This document shows, one piece after another, positions 24,520 through 34,432 of a stretch of 64,000 nucleotides of DNA; positions within the stretch are counted from its first letter, which is position 1, and each line of letters opens with the position of its first letter. The position numbers and the translations under genes are program-made. The DNA comes from Urechis unicinctus (Eukaryota; Annelida; Polychaeta; Xenopneusta; Urechidae): the NCBI GenBank assembly GCA_034190875.2, contig CM067345.1:30133345-30197344 (forward strand). Reading direction: 5' to 3'. A model generated the notes under the pieces. The model saw only the letters and a list, made by a program, of their open reading frames with translations. It was not told the DNA's origin and did not search any database.

Positions 24520-25528
24520 GCGACACACAAAAGCAAACAATGAATCTATTAGGCGACACACAATAGCAAACAATGAATCTATTAGGCGACACACAAAAGC
24601 AAACAATGAATCTCTAAGTCGGCACACAAAAGCAAACAATGAATCTATTAGGTGACACACAAAAGCAAACAATGAATCTATTAGGCGACACACAAAAGAA
24701 AACAATGAATCTATTAGGCGAAACACAAAAGCAAACAATGAATTTATTAGGCGACACACAAAAGCAAGCAATGAATCTATAAGGCGACACACAAAAGCAA
24801 ACAATTAATCTATTAGGCGACACACAAAAGCAAACATTGGATGAATAAGGCAACATACAAAAGCAAACAATGAATACATAAGGCGACATGCAAAAGCAAA
24901 CAATGAATAAATAAGCCGACATGCAAAAGCAAACAATGAGACGGACACAACTAGACAAATTATAAATCCATACGGCGACACATAAATGCAAGCAATGCAT
25001 CTATTATGCGAGATTCAAACCCAAAGATGAATCCATTTGCTGCCATACAAACACGAACAAATGGGTATGTTGCCTATGTTCTTTGTATTGATCTGAAGAA
25101 TTGTCGCTGTTATCTTTACTTTCGCTATTCTTTGCTGCTTATTGTTCTATATAGTTAGACCTAACAACATTCTGGTCCTATCAGATCAATATCACAATGC
25201 TTATTATCATTAGACAAGCGTAATTGAACATGGTAATATGGAAATATGTAGCTTATTAGATTGCTGAAAGTGGATTTGACTGGCATCTCGAGCCTATGAT
25301 AAACACATGCAGGCTATCTTGAATTTATTTCTGTAAATTCAATGAACAGGCGTCGTTAAAACGTCATGCCACGGAATGCAAAAGGTTCAGCATGTCGGGG
25401 GCGAAGGGGGAGGGGGTAGGGGGTGGTTATAAATATCTAGCGATCTAAACAAATTCCTTATTTTAGTGGCCTTGTAGGTAATTGGCCTTTTGCTGAAGTG
25501 TGACTTGCAGTTAATCATGCTTTGTTAG
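24520..25528. repeat. 33-bp minisatellite plus flank, tandem copy 2
   Basis: Repeats copy 1 in the same order. Landmark variants CAATAGC, TCTCTAAGTCGGC and AGGTGACAC occur near 22960-23050 in copy 1 and again at 24562-24655. The flank 25008-25528 is nearly identical to 24000-24519. The array here is about 0.44 kb rather than about 1.1 kb. Confidence 0.95.
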
Positions 25529-27210
25529 TCACTGTTAATCTAATGCAATATTATGCACTGTGGTGGCAATGTAGGCTTTTATGCAGGCAATTATTGTATG
25601 TTATAGTATAAGCTTCATATTGGAAAGGAAAGCTTCCACAAATAGACTGGCATACGTGTGTTCCTGCATGGCGCTCAAACTAAATATTAACATATCCGTT
25701 ATTAGGATCTCCTACGTCGAGGACATGCCACAATCAGTCATCATTCAAATAGTTGTTAATAGGCGAAATGTATTTGTATCAACGCCTCAAAAAATAACCT
25801 TAATCAGATTGCTGAACACGGATCTGGCATCCAGTTAAAATCCGAATCGTTATTTCAAATTCGCTATGCTAATCCAGCCTTCACATGGTAATGGTTTACT
25901 CATGGTGTCCCAAAACAATGGACTGGGTGTACAACAAGAATATATTCTTTCTAAATGTCAATTAAACAAACCTTTATTCTAGAAGTTTTCATATATAAAA
26001 GACTGAAATAAACCATTTCCTCAAAACTGGAACAATTGGACATAAATAACTTTCCATGTTGGAATGGGACGGAAAGGTCACCTACTGGTAAAAAAGACAG
26101 AATTATGATTTCACAAGGATGTATGCCATTGTGAGAATGGTGAAATGATTATCCTCACATGATATTATGGGATATAATGGTGGGACGGCCTTAACCTAGT
26201 TATGGGACTTGGGTTTGTCACGCAGTCAATCTTATCGAAACGGACTTCATATATCGTAGACATTAAGGAAATGGTTGAAATCTAAGGATCTTTAGACGGA
26301 TATGTTGGCTGTATAACTGTTATATCAGCTGGGGCATGCGCGTGTTGGCAAAGCATTTACATCGGTAATATTTATACACTGGAAACATGTTAGGATAAGC
26401 TTACGCCGTTGTCCACCAGAGCTGTCCCTGAATATCAGATTGAGGCATACACATCATCATTCATTATGTATGATGCGCACCCATCTAATCAATTGTCATC
26501 ATCCATACTTGTACACGTGACAACACTTGCTTCGCTCTTTTGTTAATTGATATTGATTTAGACGCGCAGTGTTAACAAACAGTAGCCCTAAAAGAGCGGT
26601 GTATTTTCAATTTGGTCCCAGTGATAGCGAGAGTTGTTTCCAGCAAAACGGGTTTAATTGATATACACTTTGCTGTTGCTCTTCTTTAAATACAACTTTC
26701 ATTTTCCGTCGACAGGACACAATATGCCAACACCAATAACAAACACTCCTTTCCCAATTACCTGTCTAGAATGCTCCTGATGATCACATTTAGGATAGTT
26801 GGAGGTCTTGACAACTCGCATTTGATTATTATTACGCAATAGTTGATGCACTAGAGTAAAGAGCGAAGCATCTTGTCAACAATCTGGGGCCAACGTGAGT
26901 ACCTGCCATGATGAATGTTGATTTGGAACTGACCAATGATGACATCCTGCGATTCTTATGCAGTTGTTCTCGTAATGGAGGTCAACTAGGGGAGCGTTCA
27001 TTCATTGATCTAAATTTATTGATGCGTACCAGAGATATATCTTATTGTCTCTCAGTTCTCGAGTTAGTTGTGCATGCATCTGTAACTTGTCTTTTAAAAC
27101 AGACCACCTGCTATACGCATCCGTCATGTTGATGTCACTCTCAGACTGTCTTAGCCATAAATGACCACCCACCAAATTTGAACTCTTTATAACATACATT
27201 CCAAATAATA
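25529..27210. other. unassigned single-copy DNA
   Basis: No repeat and no recognised coding region. Open frames at 25581-25838 (+), 26908-27132 (+) and 27002-27199 (-) lack motifs. The last lies just past the poly(A) signal of the compact unit and is probably outside it. Confidence 0.4.
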
Positions 27211-27213
27211 ATT

Positions 27214-27253
27214 AAAAGAAACAAACACAGTCCTGTATTTTCACTCATTTATT
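27214..27253 (-). terminator. poly(A) signal and GT-rich downstream element
   Basis: On the minus strand AATAAA occupies 27253-27248, starting 3 nt after the stop codon of ORF3 (TAG at 27259-27257). It is followed about 19 nt later by TGTGTTTGTTTCTTTT (27229-27214), the arrangement used for animal pre-mRNA cleavage and polyadenylation. Function is inferred. Confidence 0.6.
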
Positions 27254-27256
27254 ACA

Positions 27257-27562
27257 CTATCTGTTAATTACACGTATTTCAATATCTGATTTCACCGACT
27301 CCAACCAATATTTCCTATAGTCCACACACAACCATTTCCAACCACGAGGGGCTATACTCAATTCCCATAAACTTGATACATATTGTTCGTCAACACGTTC
27401 GAGAGCATCCGCCATACACATCCGAACTTGTTCTTCAGGTTCTGCCATCAAACAAAGATTATGCTGTCGCTGACTCGGGTGGTTGATCTGACATCCGTGG
27501 CATTTTTCTGGTATTAGGGTTTCTATTAAATCGACAAGCGTGTCTGTGTACACCGCCGTGAG
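27257..27562 (-). CDS. ORF3: zinc-motif C-terminal segment, in frame with ORF2
   Basis: About 100 codons open in the same frame as ORF2, separated from it only by one TAG at 27565-27563. There is no early ATG; a GTG lies at 27553, so independent initiation is unlikely. The segment has an acidic N-terminal part, then a Cys/His cluster CHGCQINHPSQRQHNLC (C-x2-C-x3-H-x5-H-x2-C), then EPEEQVRMCMADALERVDEQ and a WKWLCVDYRKYW aromatic stretch. The HPSQ-containing Cys/His signature resembles one I remember in many uncharacterised invertebrate and fish ORFs, but I cannot name the family. Either this is the C-terminus of a roughly 195-residue protein cut by a nonsense mutation, or it is reached by readthrough. 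Confidence 0.5.
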   Translation of the reverse strand, partial: LTAVYTDTLVDLIETLIPEKCHGCQINHPSQRQHNLCLMAEPEEQVRMCMADALERVDEQYVSSLWELSIAPRGWKWLCVDYRKYWLESVKSDIEIRVINR

Positions 27563-27847
27563 CTATTCCTCCATTAATTTTCCTCTCGCCACATGGGTTC
27601 CGTAGAGCTGTTTTAACTCCTCCCACGCTTCTACAAACATATACCACGAGTAACCGTCCATTCGCATTGTCACGTGACTCTTCTTTATCAGCACCATAGG
27701 GACCGGATTTCGTACACTCATCGTCACGTCTGCACCAATAGAGACTTCGACACGACTCTCCTCTCCCGCTTCTATCTGTTTCAAAGTTTCTGTGACAGCA
27801 GCTATTTCGTAACCAATACACAGTTCATCCCCAACTCTATGTGGCAT
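27563..27847 (-). CDS. ORF2: hypothetical 94-residue protein, possible PC4-like fold
   Basis: Starts at ATG 27847, which lies inside ORF1 (46-nt overlap, -1 frame), and ends at TAG 27565-27563. Residues 1-45 are mixed; residues 45-85 alternate beta-like strands (VEVSIGADVTMSV, VLIKKSHVTMRM) with a final helix (FVEAWEELKQLYG). The strand-strand-WEEL-helix order is reminiscent of the single-stranded-DNA-binding PC4/p15 domain, but that is a shape argument only and would need profile searching. The ORF2 frame is closed upstream by TAA at 27859-27857, so joining to ORF1 would need a frameshift or intron between 27856 and 27804. No canonical slippery heptamer is visible there. The codon pattern looks protein-like, unlike the neighbouring repeats. 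Confidence 0.5.
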   Translation of the reverse strand: MPHRVGDELCIGYEIAAVTETLKQIEAGEESRVEVSIGADVTMSVRNPVPMVLIKKSHVTMRMDGYSWYMFVEAWEELKQLYGTHVARGKLMEE

Positions 27848-28002
27848 TTCATGAAATTATTTTTCAAAAACACTACACCTTTATTCCAAACCACTATCGA
27901 ATACTGTGCAAAGTATCGTGTGTATAGAGGTTTAACTTGCTCAGATTCAATCTGTTCCACGGCTTTTAACAAGTCGGCGTCGCTCATCCGTTTCCCAGCC
28001 AT
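27802..28002 (-). CDS. ORF1: hypothetical 66-residue protein, first ORF of compact unit
   Basis: ATG at 28002-28000 in strong Kozak context (ATAACCATGG), 10 nt from the predicted transcription start. Stop TAG at 27804-27802. The N-terminal half is a charged helix (MSDADLLKAVEQIESEQVKP), the rest more hydrophobic (YSIVVWNKGVVFL, HIELGMNCVLV). No domain recognised. I chose this ATG because it is the first one after the TATA/initiator pair; no ATG lies between initiator and start. The last 46 nt overlap ORF2. Compact overlapping cistrons with a minimal leader are typical of small viruses and some transposons, but identity is not established. Confidence 0.5.
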   Translation of the reverse strand: MAGKRMSDADLLKAVEQIESEQVKPLYTRYFAQYSIVVWNKGVVFLKNNFMKCHIELGMNCVLVTK

Positions 28003-28008
28003 GGTTAT

Positions 28009-28043
28009 AACTGAACTCAAATCATCCTATCCTGTTTTATATA
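28009..28043 (-). promoter_or_regulatory. TATA box and initiator
   Basis: Minus-strand TATATAAAA at 28043-28035. TCAGTT at 28014-28009 places the initiator A (28012) 31 nt downstream of the first T of the TATA box, the expected core-promoter spacing. The start codon follows 10 nt later. Confidence 0.6.
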
Positions 28044-28554
28044 CTCCTCATGACACGAGGTATTACTTCACTTAGCTTAGGTCAGCAAACGCCTCAACAA
28101 ACCATGACGACATATCCGAGGAGATTGTGAAATCACATATCCCTCCAAATGACCTCACCCAAATAGCGCCCATCCATCACATCAGGTTGCTAAGGTCAGC
28201 AACCTCCCTAAGGTCATACCCCTACAATTCTAAGGTCACCAATTCAATATATCACCACATGTCATGGGATAAAGGAAGTTAATAGCTACTAATAACCTCG
28301 TAAAGACCGTCTTCATATTAAGAGCAACAGGTGAATACTCCCGCCAACAATAACGCTATCCTTGACTTCGCAATCTTTCAACACCATTACCGCTTATTGA
28401 CTTTTAATAGCCATTTACAAACTCCTTCTCAATAAAACTGTCAAAAATGACCTCACCCAAATACCGCACATTCATCACATCAGCTCACAAAGCTCAGCAA
28501 TTCTAAGCTCACCAAAAGGACGAAATACCCCACCCCGAATCCGGAAACGATCCG
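28044..28554. other. upstream region with an imperfect direct repeat pair
   Basis: 28148-28203 and 28447-28502 are similar over about 55 bp (ATGACCTCACCCAAATANCG, then CATCACATCAG, then TCAGCAA), about 300 bp apart. Further TAAGGTCA/TAAGCTCA words repeat between 28190 and 28520. These could be terminal or promoter repeats of the compact unit, or unrelated. Confidence 0.4.
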
Positions 28555-28719
28555 TCAGCGAAAAATGTATTGCGCAATAGCTTCTAACGTCAGCCAAGTC
28601 AGCGACGTCGTCCTTACGTCAAAAACGGGGTGTATAGAGGTACGTATATCACTACTAGCGTCTTTGGATAGCAATGACAAGTTGCAGAGGAGATTTACTT
28701 TTTCGTGCTTAACTTGATA

Positions 28720-28990
28720 GCGAGAACGTGTGAGAAAAAGAAAGGATGACCTTGGTTTGTCAAGGACCTCTTCGCACACAAACAAGTGCATGATCTGTGC
28801 ATGGTCGTGTATATACACTGCACATAGCTATTGCAACCCCTATTCATATGCAGCAGAAAGGTCACGATATGATTGAACTGCCTAATCGACTTATTGTCAG
28901 TATCAACGATGATGAGGTAGCACCGGCCACCTAACGCCCCCTACCCAACGTCTGCGTTTCCTCGACTGGTCGTAGCACCGGGATCTGTGG
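28720..28990 (+). repeat. dispersed repeat G, copy 1, left part
   Basis: Matches 41735-42215: AAGTGCATGATCTRTGCATG, GTCGTGTATATACACTG and TTCCTCGACTGGTCNTAGCA. Homology resumes at 30145, so about 1.15 kb containing two minisatellites lies within this copy. Confidence 0.75.
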
Positions 28991-29351
28991 ACAGAGCCTG
29001 TGAGCAACAGAGCATTCACACTTACTCAATATTTTACTTTGGGAGGATAAAACAAGAAGCCAAACGCCGCGCCACTTGTATACTTTGACGCAACACACAA
29101 TACCGCATTTCCTCTACCAGTCAACCGTCTGTTCATATAACTACTCACTCATTAAACAACACTCGGTATAAACCTCGCCTGATCATGGTGAGGTCATGAT
29201 TGGAGATGACTGTATCAATCAAAACCATCGCTTGAAGCATATTAATGGTTGGTTGACAATAATCGAGCAAATTCTCTCATTCTCGTGCAGATTCCACACA
29301 GGCTCGCAACATTCGCCATGAGCGCTCCCGAAGAGCTTAGCAGTACTTAAT

Positions 29352-29525
29352 GCTATCCTCCGACATGTACAACATGACACACGAATGGCGTGTACAACAT
29401 GACACACAACTGGCGTATACAACATGACACACAACTGGCGTGTACAACATGACACACAACTGGCACGTACAACATGACACACAACTGGCGTGTACAACAT
29501 GACACACAACTGGCACGTATGTGTG
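29352..29525. repeat. 25-bp minisatellite, about 7 units
   Basis: Units of TGTACAACATGACACACAAC followed by TGGCG or TGGCA. The minus-strand open frames are repeat translations. Confidence 0.9.
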
Positions 29526-29559
29526 TGATGGCCTGAGTGACACAGACAGTATGCGGTTA

Positions 29560-29998
29560 GTTGCTGGGACATTGTGATGGGTTGTGTGTTATCAGACAGG
29601 TGTGATGTGTTGTGTGTTATCAGACATGTGTGATGTGTTGTGTGTGATCAGACATGTGTGATGTGTTGTGTGTGATCAGACATGTGTGAAGTGTTGTGTG
29701 TGATCAGACAGGTGTGATGGGTTGTGTGTTATCAGACAGGTGTGATGGGTTGTGTGTGATCATGCAGGTGTGATGGGTTGTGTGAGATCAGACATGTGTG
29801 ATGTGTTGTGTGTGATCAGACAGGTATGATGGGTTGTGTTTTATAAGACAGGTGCAATCGGCTGTGTATGATCAGACAGGTGTAATGGGTTGTGTGTGAT
29901 CAGACAGGTGTTGGGTTGTGTGTAATCAGGCAGGTGCAATGGGCTGTGTGTGATCAGACAGGTGTAATGGGTTGTGTGTGATCAGACATGTGTGATGA
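29560..29998. repeat. 28-bp minisatellite, about 15 units
   Basis: Units of TGGGTTGTGTGTGATCAGAC followed by AGGTGTGA, with GG/TG and AGG/ATG variants. Strongly G+T on the plus strand. Confidence 0.9.
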
Positions 29999-30144
29999 GG
30001 TAGACTTTCATACCCCGAAGCCATGGAGCAATGCACGAGACAAGGGATTGCCCGATGTTGCGCATCGTTAGAAGTCACGTACCATTCGTTCACGTACAAT
30101 TCGTGTCCACCACTGCGCATCATCAACTCACAATAGCAACGTAC

Positions 30145-30415
30145 TGTCAAAAGCTGAAATCAATATCTAGCTCCTGTTTGCTTGAGTCATGTGAATGATT
30201 TACCTAGAACGACACCCCACGGACGGGAGTTAAGTAGGTGAGGACGACGGGTCGTAAATCGAGAACACTTCCCACAACAAGAGGATGCTTCCTTCCCGCG
30301 CTAGTGCGTACATAACACCAGGGTATTATGGGGCTGCGCAATAAGTGGGTTTTTTACTGTAGCTGATGTCAGGCTTGGCTTCGTGTACTCACCAACAACA
30401 AAGGGGTTTGGCTTT
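30145..30415 (+). repeat. dispersed repeat G, copy 1, right part
   Basis: Matches 42220-42480: GAAATCAATATC, GTTTGCYTSAGTCATGTGA, ACATAACACCAGGRTATTAT and TTTTACTGTAGCT. The order is the same as in copy 2. Confidence 0.8.
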
Positions 30416-31154
30416 ATGCTATCGGCACCAGATTATGGAATATTCATGTCCAGCCGCTAACACTACACGATCAATTAGCAGGTGCGACGTGAATAGCTTC
30501 GACGTTTGCTGTTGGCTGCCTGTTAAGTGTAGCTATCGCCGCAAGTATTTCAAGTCCTCAAATAATATGACGTTTCGATGCCAATATTTCTCGTGAATAA
30601 TTTACGTGATGTTGGTTTACAATGTTGGCGGTTTACTGTACTTCTCATTATACCCGGCCTGGTGCGGCGTAGCTAACGTATGTCGCGTCTTACGTGGATC
30701 AATCCATTTTCTATACTGTTCACAGGTTACAACATGCATAACGGTGTCATGAATAGCGACTCGTGTGGGTGGCTGCAAGATGAGATTCAGTGGTTGAGCT
30801 ACGAAGGCCATATCTGTAGCACACATTTTTACTGAGACGAGGAAGTAGAATCGCCTTGCTCAATCAATCGACTGGTGGTAACATGTCCTCAGCTTAACAT
30901 TTGTATTACTTCATAGCTCACCTACCTCTTCATTCTCTCGTGAACATTTCTTATTCATCTGCACACCGCTATCGTTAATTATATCAGGGCAATCTAGATT
31001 CTCTCAATTCGAATATTATGTGGGGACACGCATGCATGTTGTTCTCTTCATGGGAATGTTTGCCTCCATGATATGTGGTATTGTAATAGAGGGGGCATTT
31101 ATGTGTGACGCCATTTTAATGTGGTAGTTGGCACGGGGAGATCATTGGTAATGT
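30416..31154. other. unassigned
   Basis: No gene or repeat recognised. Confidence 0.4.
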
Positions 31155-31360
31155 CCCCTTGGTAGGCTTTACGGCTTATGGGTAGCACTGCGTTGTGCAT
31201 TTAATGAATATTTAACAGGAACATTATTGACGCCCCTTGCTTAGCTACATGGCATATGGGAGCACTGGTCGAAATTCGTTGTGCATTTAATGAATATTTA
31301 ACAGAAACATTATTGACGCCCCTTGCTTAGCTACATGGCTTATGGGGAGCCCTGGTCAAG
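31155..31360. repeat. 86-bp tandem duplication, about 2.4 copies
   Basis: CGTTGTGCATTTAATGAATA at 31191 recurs at 31277, followed by ACATTATTGACGCCCCTTGC in both. A diverged partial copy precedes them. Confidence 0.9.
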
Positions 31361-31601
31361 ATGAAATCGGAGTTCTTTATTCAAGCAACGCATAGCATCT
31401 TCCTTGTTTGTTGGTCTACACAGTTTCAAAGAACGTTCAATAACAAACTGAGCTACATGCATTGAATCGACGCGTGGCAGATTAACCAGTTATTGTATGT
31501 AGCGTCTAGTCCTTCTGTAGAATAAGTCTCACTTTCAGGACGGTGGCCAAGATGAAGCTTATCTATCTAGGCAGACCAAATTCATTGACATGAAGAAAAA
31601 A

Positions 31602-32088
31602 TAATGTATGTATGTGTGTATGTATGTATGTATGTATGTATGTATGTATGTATGTATGTATGTATGTATGTATGTATGTATGTATGTATGTATGTATGTA
31701 TGTATGTATGTATGTATGTATGTATGTATGTATGTATGTATGTATGTATGTATGTATGTATGTATGTATGTATGTATGTATGTATGTATGTATGTATGTA
31801 TGTATGTATGTATGCATGTATGTATGTATGTATGTATGTATGTATGTATGTATGTATGTATGTATGTATATGTATGTATGTCTGTATGTATGTATGTATG
31901 TATGTATGTATGTATGTATGTATGTATGTATGTATGTATGTATGTATGTATGTATGTATGTATGTATGTATGTATGTATGTATGCATGCATGCATGCATG
32001 CATGTATGTATGTATGTATGTATGTATGTATGTATGTATGTATGTGTGTATGTGTGTATGTGTGTATGTATGTATGTATGTATGTATG

Positions 32089-32118
<30 letters not shown>
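31602..32118. repeat. (TATG)n microsatellite, about 0.5 kb
   Basis: About 125 TATG tetramers with a few GTGTG interruptions and a pure CATG patch at 31982-32003. All three frames on each strand are open (YVCM/HTYI peptides); not coding. Confidence 0.98.
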
Positions 32119-32119
<1 letters not shown>

Positions 32120-33389
32120 TTGTGCGAAACAGAAACACGGCCAAAATACATTGGGACGATCGTCATATTGTTTATATACGAAGTCGATAACAATGTAACA
32201 ATTACAAATTCCAAGGACAAATAGCGTAGTCGCTCACCTCTGGTGTTTGGTTTAACCTTAATATACCTTATCTGAACCACGAACAACTGTAGCCATTCCA
32301 TGGAATTAATTGTGTAACTAAAGTGAATCGTCAGCGCCGTCGTCATCTCCTAAGTGTGCGGAAGACCACGCTTATTATTGAGCTTCTAGCTGCATAGATT
32401 GTCACGACTGTAATCCACTTACAGTCATTCAAAATGCTTCTTCTGATAGACTGTGGATCTTTATGTTGTGTCGGTTTGGGAAATGGTAACCTTGAAAGTT
32501 TTCCAGCCACAAAGACGACTTGGGGACTTGACCATTTGTCATTCAACCGCGCTGGATTGCTTAATACCATACACAAATAAGATCCAGATGGAAGCATTGC
32601 AAGAGATGCTTCAAAATATCCGTTGGTGAAGATCTTAAGCTGCATCTTTGCAAAATGATAAACATACCTCACCAGAAGAGCATTTGCGCCAATCATTTCG
32701 GAGGATCACTGAAGATCTGAAAACTGCATCGTCCCAGCAGATGTAACCGCTTGTCGTGATATAACATCAATTGATATAGGCACCAAATCGCCACCTACTG
32801 ATATATGAAGCCTGCCTTTATAGTACAGTATGCATGGAATGATGTATCGGGTGGTGTAACACAGATCGTGGATTCAGATGAAAAATGACCGGCCCTTACT
32901 TCCCCGACCACATTCTTATTCATCTTGTCCGATATATTAGCCTTTGCATGCAATGTTAGGATGCCGGTTATGCCACGAACACAGATCGCGCTCTATTTGT
33001 AATGTGGCTTCCCATGTAGATTCATAATGGGAAGCTTAAACAAACGGGCCGTCTATTGTGGCCAAAATGTGGAGATCTGATTACAATGATAGCCAACAGA
33101 GCAATCAAATTTATAATGGTAAAATATGGACTTCTTCATCATCGAGATCGAGTAGAAATTTATGTATTTTGTCAGGTTTACAGTATTGCACCGCTAGCAG
33201 CCCTTGCTGTTATAATGAGCCTTTGCTTTCCGGCAGCCTTATTAGCACAATAAATAAAAAGCAGCCTTTTCTGTCATATCAGCATGAAGAGTTGGTACAG
33301 CAATAACGTCACGCCAGCCTCTGGCATCTGGCAGCCTGATTAAGCACAATGATTAAAAAGCAGCAAGCAACAGCATTCCCGGGTTTGTA
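32119..33389. other. unassigned
   Basis: A 117-codon minus frame (32343-32696) has protein-like composition but no domain I recognise and no visible splice context. CTTTCCGGCAGCCTTATTAGCACAAT-like words repeat near 33225 and 33320 (about 100 bp apart). Otherwise empty. Confidence 0.35.
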
Positions 33390-33800
33390 CGGCTACCCAG
33401 ACACAATACCTGGGTGTATGGATACCCAGACACAATGCCCGGGTGTATGGATACCCAGACACAATGCCCGGGTGTATTGCTACCCATACACAATGCCTGA
33501 GTCTATGGCTACCTGACACAATGCCCTAGTGTATGGCTACCCAGACACAATGCCCGGGTGATGCCCGGGTGTATGGATACCCAGACACAATGTCCGGGTG
33601 TATGGCTATAGACACACCCATGGACACAATGCCCGAGTGGGTGTATGGCTATCCAGACACAATGCCCCCAGACCACAATGCCCGGGTGTATTGCTACCCA
33701 GACACAATGCCTGAGTCTATGGCTACCAGACACAATGCCCTAGTGTATGGCTACCCAGACACAATGCCCTGGTGCATGGCTACCCAGACACAATTCCAGG
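33390..33800. repeat. 29-bp minisatellite, about 13 irregular units
   Basis: Units of ATGCCCGGGTGTATGGATAC followed by CCAGACACA, with several truncated units (33560, 33610-33680). Confidence 0.9.
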
Positions 33801-34243
33801 TCCGTTCCGGAGTTATGGTGTAAGGTTTCAAGTATAGCTGGTTGTCCTGCTTGTACCAAACTTGACTCGGGTCAGATATAAAACTATACCCATCAACCAA
33901 ACAACGTTATACATGTCACACTATGACCCTTGAATCGTAATACAGCGATCTTGGGTCGGTGCGGCTTTGACTGTGGCCAGTACACTAAAGCTGCCTGAAT
34001 GTGGATAACAAACGGATGCTCTTTTGATAAGGTGGAAGTTGAACTTGAAAGGATATTTCCTTTCTTGTCCCAAGTTTAATCTTCAATATAGGATGTAAAT
34101 GTAATAACTGTGATAAGTTTCGGAGAAGAATAATTGAAATCACAATTGCGAATTATGTCTGCTACTAGACTAGAAGGAACTGTTATTGGAAACAAAATCA
34201 AGCCAGTATAGTGCTCTTGTAAGACACTCTACTTGCAACAAAT

Positions 34244-34432
34244 GAATGGTCATAAGTGTTGGGGTGGAGGCTTGGGTGGGACTGGAAGAGAAGGGAGATA
34301 CCTTAGGAATGGTCATTATTGTGGGGGTGCAGGCGGGGGTTGGGTCTGGAATAGAAGTGAGAAACCTTAGGAATGGTCATTATTGTGGGGGTGCAGGGGG
34401 TTGGGGCTGCAACAATGAGAAACCTTTTGAAA
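34244..34432. repeat. 63-bp tandem repeat, 3 units
   Basis: AATGGTCATWATTGTGGGGG begins units at about 34244, 34308 and 34371, each ending in ACCTTAGG or ACCTTTT. Confidence 0.85.

Noticed and set aside
27459-27821. 120-codon minus frame overlapping ORF2/ORF3 in another register
   Set aside because: Low-complexity, Arg/Cys-rich shadow of the ORF2/ORF3 frame; no start context.
27804-27870. Programmed -1 frameshift joining ORF1 to ORF2
   Set aside because: The overlap has the right direction, but no X-XXY-YYZ slippery heptamer is in frame (TTG AAA AAT AAT TTC) and no obvious downstream stem was seen.
31559-32346. Six open frames of 146-254 codons (Tyr-Val-Cys-Met and His-Thr-Tyr-Ile repeats)
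   Set aside because: Translation of (TATG)n in every register; the same applies at 48654-49335.
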